Source: Methylomonas sp.
GTDB lineage: Bacteria > Pseudomonadota > Gammaproteobacteria > Methylococcales > Methylomonadaceae
Assembly: GCA_026989715.1 (NCBI GenBank)
Contig: JALSIU010000318.1
Coordinates: 1-9,784 of the forward strand
DNA: 9,784 nucleotides
Reading direction: 5' to 3'
Made by a program: the position numbers and the translations under genes. The notes below the pieces were generated by a model that was given only the letters and a program-made list of their open reading frames with translations, made no database searches and was not told where the DNA came from. Shown here piece by piece: positions 6,491-9,784 of this stretch. The stretch's first letter is position 1. Every line of letters begins with the position of its first letter.

Positions 6491-6752
6491 TTATATGTCC
6501 ACTGCACTTGTCGCCGAATATTTATTTACATTCGGAGTGAATTGGATGTGCCCCAGTACCGCCCTACGTCCGCTTCACAACGGACAAAAAACTGTTACGT
6601 TAAAGCTGGCTTGACGGCTGTCGGGATAATGACTAGCTACTCACTCTGTGCTGGCACCGTAAGTTAGAGGTAAATGCCTCTAATGGGTAAAGCGAGTCTA
6701 TGAATGTCAGTTAATCAAATAAATTATTTGGTATGATGGATGAAACGACGGA
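6491..6752. other. Gene-free, hairpin-rich spacer
   Basis: No supported gene is present on either strand. Short inverted repeats occur: CCGAAT/ATTCGG (6514-6519 with 6530-6535), GTCCG/CGGAC (6568-6572 with 6581-6585, followed by six A), TTAGAGG/CCTCTAA (6664-6670 with 6677-6683), and an AT-rich CAAATAA-A-TTATTTG (6716-6730). Two loosely similar 14-mers (TATGTCCACTGCAC at 6494 and TACGTCCGCTTCAC at 6565) match at 11 positions. It could be a decayed repeat or mobile element that truncated the neighbouring remnant, or an unrecognised small RNA; the sequence alone does not decide. The TTAGAGG hairpin or the AT-rich palindrome may serve as the end of the lysR-type transcript. Confidence 0.4.
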
Positions 6753-7673
6753 TTAATTTTCATTGCCGACCTCCTTTACTTCAGATATAAATAATTGTTT
6801 AATAAAGGCATTGGCTTGCGGACTTAATGTTTTATCGGGTCGTTGTAGGACGGCATAATTGGTTTTTAAGTCGGGTACACTAAGTGGAATTAGGGTCAGT
6901 GTTTCGGGAAGTTTTCGGCGGGAGGGGACGCAAAAAGAAATAGCATCACTTTGCTGTACTATTGATTCTATAATATCCATATTGTCACATTCAATATCAC
7001 AGCATGCAGAAAGTCGCTCTGCCCTAATATTTCCTAAGTTAAAGCGCTTAATTAAAGCCTGTGTATAATGTTGCGCCATATAAGGAGCGGCAAATGGATA
7101 TTGAAAAATAGCTTTTAAATTAAGATTGCTTTGCTGTAAAACAGGATGATCCTGGCGACAAAAGAAACAAATGGGGTGGCGCGGAAATACGCGTATATCT
7201 AATTTATGTGATGGATTTAAATACAACGGATCGCCTACAATAAATTCAATGTCCCCTTCAAGTAACTGAGTATAAAGCCTAGGGATATTATCCAGTTTAA
7301 CGTTAATATCTATATTGGGGTGTTGCTGGTTAAACTGTCCAATCGTTGCGCCAATAAATATTTTGGCAACGGCAGGGCCTGCACCCAGATTGAGCGTACC
7401 ACTCCGTATACCTTGAAGATCTTGCATATCACGCTCTAATTGCATCATTTGATTAGCGATTATTTCACTATGTTCCAATAATTTAATACCAAATAGTGTT
7501 GGTGCTGTTCCTTTGCGCTTACGGTTAAATAATTGCACACCCAACTCTTCTTCTAAGCCTTGAATGCTGCGGGTGAGTGCTGACTGAGAAAGTGAAAGCT
7601 CTTTAGCTGCTAGAGAGAAATTTTGACACCTTGCTAAGACATGTGCATGGTGTAATCGTTTTAAATCAATCAT
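6753..7673 (-). CDS. LysR-family transcriptional regulator
   Basis: A 306-residue cytoplasmic regulator. The N-terminal winged helix-turn-helix spans about 1-60, with the LysR signature NFSLAAKELSLSQSALTRS (18-36) followed by GLEEELGVQLFNR (39-51). A linker helix follows, then a periplasmic-binding-protein-like effector domain (about 90-300) that starts in a stretch resembling GTLNLGAGPAV. Length is typical for the family. The effector is unknown; regulation of sulfur or sulfate-ester use is inferred only from the divergent sulfatase gene 128 bp away. The start at 7671-7673 puts the HTH at the usual distance from the N-terminus; no clear Shine-Dalgarno precedes it, and a second upstream ATG is out of frame. 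A TATAAT box on the same strand lies 37 bp before the start. Confidence 0.93.
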   Translation of the reverse strand: MIDLKRLHHAHVLARCQNFSLAAKELSLSQSALTRSIQGLEEELGVQLFNRKRKGTAPTLFGIKLLEHSEIIANQMMQLERDMQDLQGIRSGTLNLGAGPAVAKIFIGATIGQFNQQHPNIDINVKLDNIPRLYTQLLEGDIEFIVGDPLYLNPSHKLDIRVFPRHPICFFCRQDHPVLQQSNLNLKAIFQYPFAAPYMAQHYTQALIKRFNLGNIRAERLSACCDIECDNMDIIESIVQQSDAISFCVPSRRKLPETLTLIPLSVPDLKTNYAVLQRPDKTLSPQANAFIKQLFISEVKEVGNEN

Positions 7674-7690
7674 GATGCATAAAATACATG

Positions 7691-7729
7691 GTTCTTATTA
7701 ATAAAATGCATTATACACATAATGAGAAC
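7691..7729. promoter_or_regulatory. Inverted repeat in the lysR/sulfatase intergenic region, candidate LysR operator
   Basis: GTTCTTATT (7691-7699) and AATGAGAAC (7721-7729) are inverted arms that differ at one position, with centres 30 bp apart, about three helical turns on one face. Between them lies ATGCAT (7706-7711). Divergent location and dyad symmetry are what a LysR tetramer usually binds. It overlaps the probable lysR-type promoter, consistent with autorepression plus control of the sulfatase gene. Binding is inferred. Confidence 0.5.
7710..7715 (-). promoter_or_regulatory. Consensus -10 box for the LysR-family gene
   Basis: The - strand reads TATAAT, a perfect -10 hexamer, placing transcription start near 7703 and giving a leader of about 30 nt. 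The -35 region about 17 bp upstream (TGTAGA) is poor, as expected for a regulated promoter. The box sits inside the inverted repeat spanning 7691-7729. Confidence 0.45.
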
Positions 7730-7801
7730 TAGTCTACACTTCTATCTATCTACTGCTTCTTAAGTTTGTAGAGCTTTTTCTCGAATTAATAAGGAAATAG
7801 A

Positions 7802-9343
7802 ATGAAACTGATAAAAACACTCACAGTTAGTGTGCTAGGTATGGGGATGCTCTTAGCTAACCCTGCTAATGCCGCTAATAAACCGAATATTTTAGTGATT
7901 TGGGGGGATGATATTGGTCAATCTAATATCAGTGCTTATACACGCGGTTTGATGGGGTATCACACACCCAATATTGACCGTATCGCCAAAGAAGGCATGA
8001 TGTTTACTGATTACTATGGTGAGCAAAGTTGTACTGCGGGGCGGTCTTCTTTTATTTTGGGACAAAGTGTTTTTCGTACCGGCTTAAGTAAAGTCGGTAT
8101 GCCGGGTGCTAAACAAGGTATTAGCGAAAAAGATCCTACGATTGCTGACTTATTGAAAAAAGAAGGTTATGCAACAGGTCAGTTTGGTAAAAACCATCTA
8201 GGTGATCGTGATGAAATGTTACCAACTAATCACGGTTTTGATGAGTTTTATGGTAATTTATATCATTTAAATGCAGAAGAAGAGCCGGAAAATGAGGATT
8301 ACCCTAAAGATCCTGAATTCCGTAAAAAATTTGGGCCGCGCGGTGTCATTCACTCTTATGCGGGTGGCAAGATTATCGATACTGGACCGCTCACGAAAAA
8401 GCGTATGGAAACGATTGATGATGATACCGTTGCTGCGGCACTAGGTTTTATTGAGAAGAAAACTAAAGCAGGTAAGCCTTGGTTTGTTTGGTGGAGTGGT
8501 ACACGGATGCATTTTCGTACCCATGTTAAAGCTGAATTACGTGGTATTTCAGGCCAAGATGAATATAGCGACGGTATGGTTGAGCATGACCGCCATATTG
8601 GTTTATTTCTGAAAAAACTGGATGATTTGAAAATTGCTGATAATACGCTAGTTTTTTATTCAACGGATAACGGCCCGCATATGAACACATGGCCAGATGC
8701 GGCTATGACACCTTTCCGTGGTGAGAAAAATACTAACTGGGAAGGCGGATGGCGCGTACCTGCCATGGTGCGCTGGCCAGGTAAAATTAAAGCCGATACG
8801 GTTTCTAATGAAATTGTGCACCATATGGATTGGATGCCAACTCTATTAGCCGTTGCTGGAAACACTAAAGTTAAGCAAAAGTTACTTAAAGGCTATAAAG
8901 CAAACGGTAGAAAGTATAAGGTTCACCTCGATGGTTATAATATTTTACCAATGTTGACCGGTGAAACAGATAAAAGCCCTCGTCAGGAAATCTTTTATTT
9001 CTCAGATGATGGTGACTTAACGGCTCTGCGTTATGGTGACTGGAAAGCAATCTTTTTAGAGCAACGTGTAGAAGGTACTTTACAGGCTTGGGCAGAACCG
9101 TTTGTTCCTTTACGTGTGCCATTGTTATTTAATTTACGTCGTGACCCTTATGAACGTGCTCAGAAAACCTCGAATACTTATTATGATTGGCTGTTAGATC
9201 GCGTATATCTGCTTTTACCCGCTGCAGATTATGTAGGGAAATTTATGGCGACGTTTAAAGAGTACCCACCGCGCATGAAGCCTGGTAGTTTTACCTTGGG
9301 TGATGCGGTAGAAAAGATACAAAGCCAAGGTGGCTCCCATTAA
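7802..9343 (+). CDS. Secreted formylglycine-dependent sulfatase (arylsulfatase family)
   Basis: A 513-residue hydrolase of the alkaline phosphatase/sulfatase superfamily, expected to release sulfate from an organic sulfate ester in the periplasm. A Sec signal peptide is clear (MKLIK, hydrophobic core, cleavage after about A24-A25, ANAA). Metal-site residues D36-D37 sit in WGDDIG; the sulfatase signature SCTAGRSSFILG gives C77, the residue converted to formylglycine, and R81. Downstream are GKNHLGD (K130, H132), an MHFRTH stretch, the STDNG metal site (D289, N290) and EGGWRVP. The C-terminal third carries DPYERA and a hydrophobic region ending in KEYPPR. The signature is CxAxR, not CxPxR, which usually goes with radical-SAM maturation (anSME) before export. 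The start is supported by AAGGA (7791-7795), 6 nt before ATG. It is divergent from a LysR gene and ends in a strong terminator. The substrate is not determinable. Confidence 0.93.
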   Translation: MKLIKTLTVSVLGMGMLLANPANAANKPNILVIWGDDIGQSNISAYTRGLMGYHTPNIDRIAKEGMMFTDYYGEQSCTAGRSSFILGQSVFRTGLSKVGMPGAKQGISEKDPTIADLLKKEGYATGQFGKNHLGDRDEMLPTNHGFDEFYGNLYHLNAEEEPENEDYPKDPEFRKKFGPRGVIHSYAGGKIIDTGPLTKKRMETIDDDTVAAALGFIEKKTKAGKPWFVWWSGTRMHFRTHVKAELRGISGQDEYSDGMVEHDRHIGLFLKKLDDLKIADNTLVFYSTDNGPHMNTWPDAAMTPFRGEKNTNWEGGWRVPAMVRWPGKIKADTVSNEIVHHMDWMPTLLAVAGNTKVKQKLLKGYKANGRKYKVHLDGYNILPMLTGETDKSPRQEIFYFSDDGDLTALRYGDWKAIFLEQRVEGTLQAWAEPFVPLRVPLLFNLRRDPYERAQKTSNTYYDWLLDRVYLLLPAADYVGKFMATFKEYPPRMKPGSFTLGDAVEKIQSQGGSH

Positions 9344-9406
9344 TAATATTAATTTATTCAATGAGTGTAGCACCTCTTAAATTTATGATACAAAAAAATT
9401 ATCAAG

Positions 9407-9443
9407 AGTAACGACTCTGCGTAGCTGAGTCGTTACTGTTTTT
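9407..9443 (+). terminator. Strong intrinsic terminator after the sulfatase gene
   Basis: AGTAACGACTC (9407-9417) and GAGTCGTTACT (9427-9437) form a perfect 11-bp stem with loop TGCGTAGCT, followed by G and five T (9439-9443). It lies 64 bp after the sulfatase stop and 39 bp before the next start codon. Confidence 0.85.
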
Positions 9444-9481
9444 AATGAGTTAATACGGCTTGACTTTTTTAGGACTTAAAA

Positions 9482-9784
9482 ATGCGTTCAAATGTTATTA
9501 TTTATAGTGGCTATTGGAATATCGGACTTGCTGCCACTTTAATCTGTCCTGCTTTTTATTTGGCATTAGGGCTAAATATTACTCAGCCGGTTTGGGGCTG
9601 GGTTATTAGTGGTTTTTTACTTTATACATCAGCAACTTTAATTATTGGAGGTCGTGATCTTCAAAAATATGGCAGTATTATTATCTATGAAGCCGCTTTA
9701 CGTTTTATTGCGGCGCTCTTATTAATTCCTGCGGGGCTATTTTATGATTATGGTTTTATAAGTGCTTTTTTAGGTTTTACTGAT
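9482..9784 (+). CDS. Polytopic membrane protein, 5' part only
   Basis: The first 101 codons of a gene that runs off the window, still open at 9784. ATG at 9482 is preceded by AGGA (9471-9474) with a 7-nt spacing. The protein (MRSNVIIYSGYWNIGLAA...) has hydrophobic segments at about 14-31, 37-57 and 71-88, with a fourth starting near 91, and a charged loop GGRDLQKYGS (56-65) between the second and third. This indicates a small inner-membrane protein. I do not recognise the family; no catalytic motif is seen. It has no visible promoter after the preceding terminator, so it is either read through from the sulfatase transcript or has a promoter I cannot identify. A link to sulfate-ester use is possible only by position. 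Confidence 0.75.
   Translation, partial: MRSNVIIYSGYWNIGLAATLICPAFYLALGLNITQPVWGWVISGFLLYTSATLIIGGRDLQKYGSIIIYEAALRFIAALLLIPAGLFYDYGFISAFLGFTD

Noticed and set aside
6420..6614. 64-codon + strand open frame
   Set aside because: No Shine-Dalgarno precedes it, its composition is unlike the neighbouring genes, and it runs through two hairpins and across the gene remnant on the other strand.
6664..6683. TTAGAGG hairpin as an integron attC site
   Set aside because: The core GTTRRRY and matching RYYYAAC boxes are not present and there is no integrase or cassette pattern.
7741..7752. TCTA repeated three times before the sulfatase gene
   Set aside because: Three units of a tetranucleotide are within chance for AT-rich spacer and too few to support phase variation.
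1..9784. CRISPR array, tRNA, rRNA, riboswitch or phage-defence operon
   Set aside because: I scanned for regular spaced direct repeats, cloverleaf-like segments, an FMN-type leader before ribF and known defence motifs, and found none.

Overview
The window looks like a chromosomal segment of a moderately AT-rich gammaproteobacterium. The basis is the ribF-ileS-lspA core block in its usual proteobacterial order, gamma-type signal peptides and AAGGA-type ribosome binding sites, and a TIGR04073-type exosortase-associated protein. An imperfect palindrome with GGTTGGG/CCCAACC arms, of a kind common in Beggiatoa-like and other environmental gammaproteobacteria, is also present. A Thiotrichales/Beggiatoaceae-like source would fit, but this is inference from gene content and composition, not a taxonomic result.

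Layout. Positions 1-97 hold the 3' end of an unidentified + strand gene. It converges on a small secreted TIGR04073-family gene (159-548, - strand), with an 11-bp perfect hairpin between them. A stand-alone cytoplasmic Hanks-type Ser/Thr kinase (684-1586, +) follows. Then comes the housekeeping block: ribF (FMN/FAD synthesis, 1691-2620), ileS (isoleucyl-tRNA synthetase, 2627-5458) and lspA (lipoprotein signal peptidase, 5541-6011). ribF and ileS are only 6 bp apart; a REP-like palindrome sits between ileS and lspA. The usual partners rpsT/murJ upstream and fkpB/ispH downstream are absent here, so the block has been rearranged at both ends.

After lspA is an uncharacterised 61-codon gene with a near-consensus Shine-Dalgarno (6108-6293), closed by two tandem hairpins. 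Positions 6340-6752 contain no intact gene. They hold what appears to be the decayed 3' end of a - strand gene (6356-6490) and about 260 bp of hairpin-rich non-coding DNA.

The right-hand third is an accessory module. A LysR-family regulator (6753-7673, -) is divergent from a secreted formylglycine-type sulfatase (7802-9343, +). Their shared promoter region carries an inverted repeat overlapping a TATAAT box, a good candidate LysR operator. A strong intrinsic terminator ends the sulfatase transcript, and a polytopic membrane protein gene begins at 9482 and runs off the window.

The likely cooperation is (i) flavin cofactor supply, tRNA charging and lipoprotein maturation from one growth-linked transcript and (ii) LysR-controlled sulfate-ester scavenging. 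I see no CRISPR array, tRNA, rRNA or intact mobile element, and no demonstrable new system. The best leads are the 61-codon gene, the structured gap after it, and the CxAxR sulfatase with its operator.
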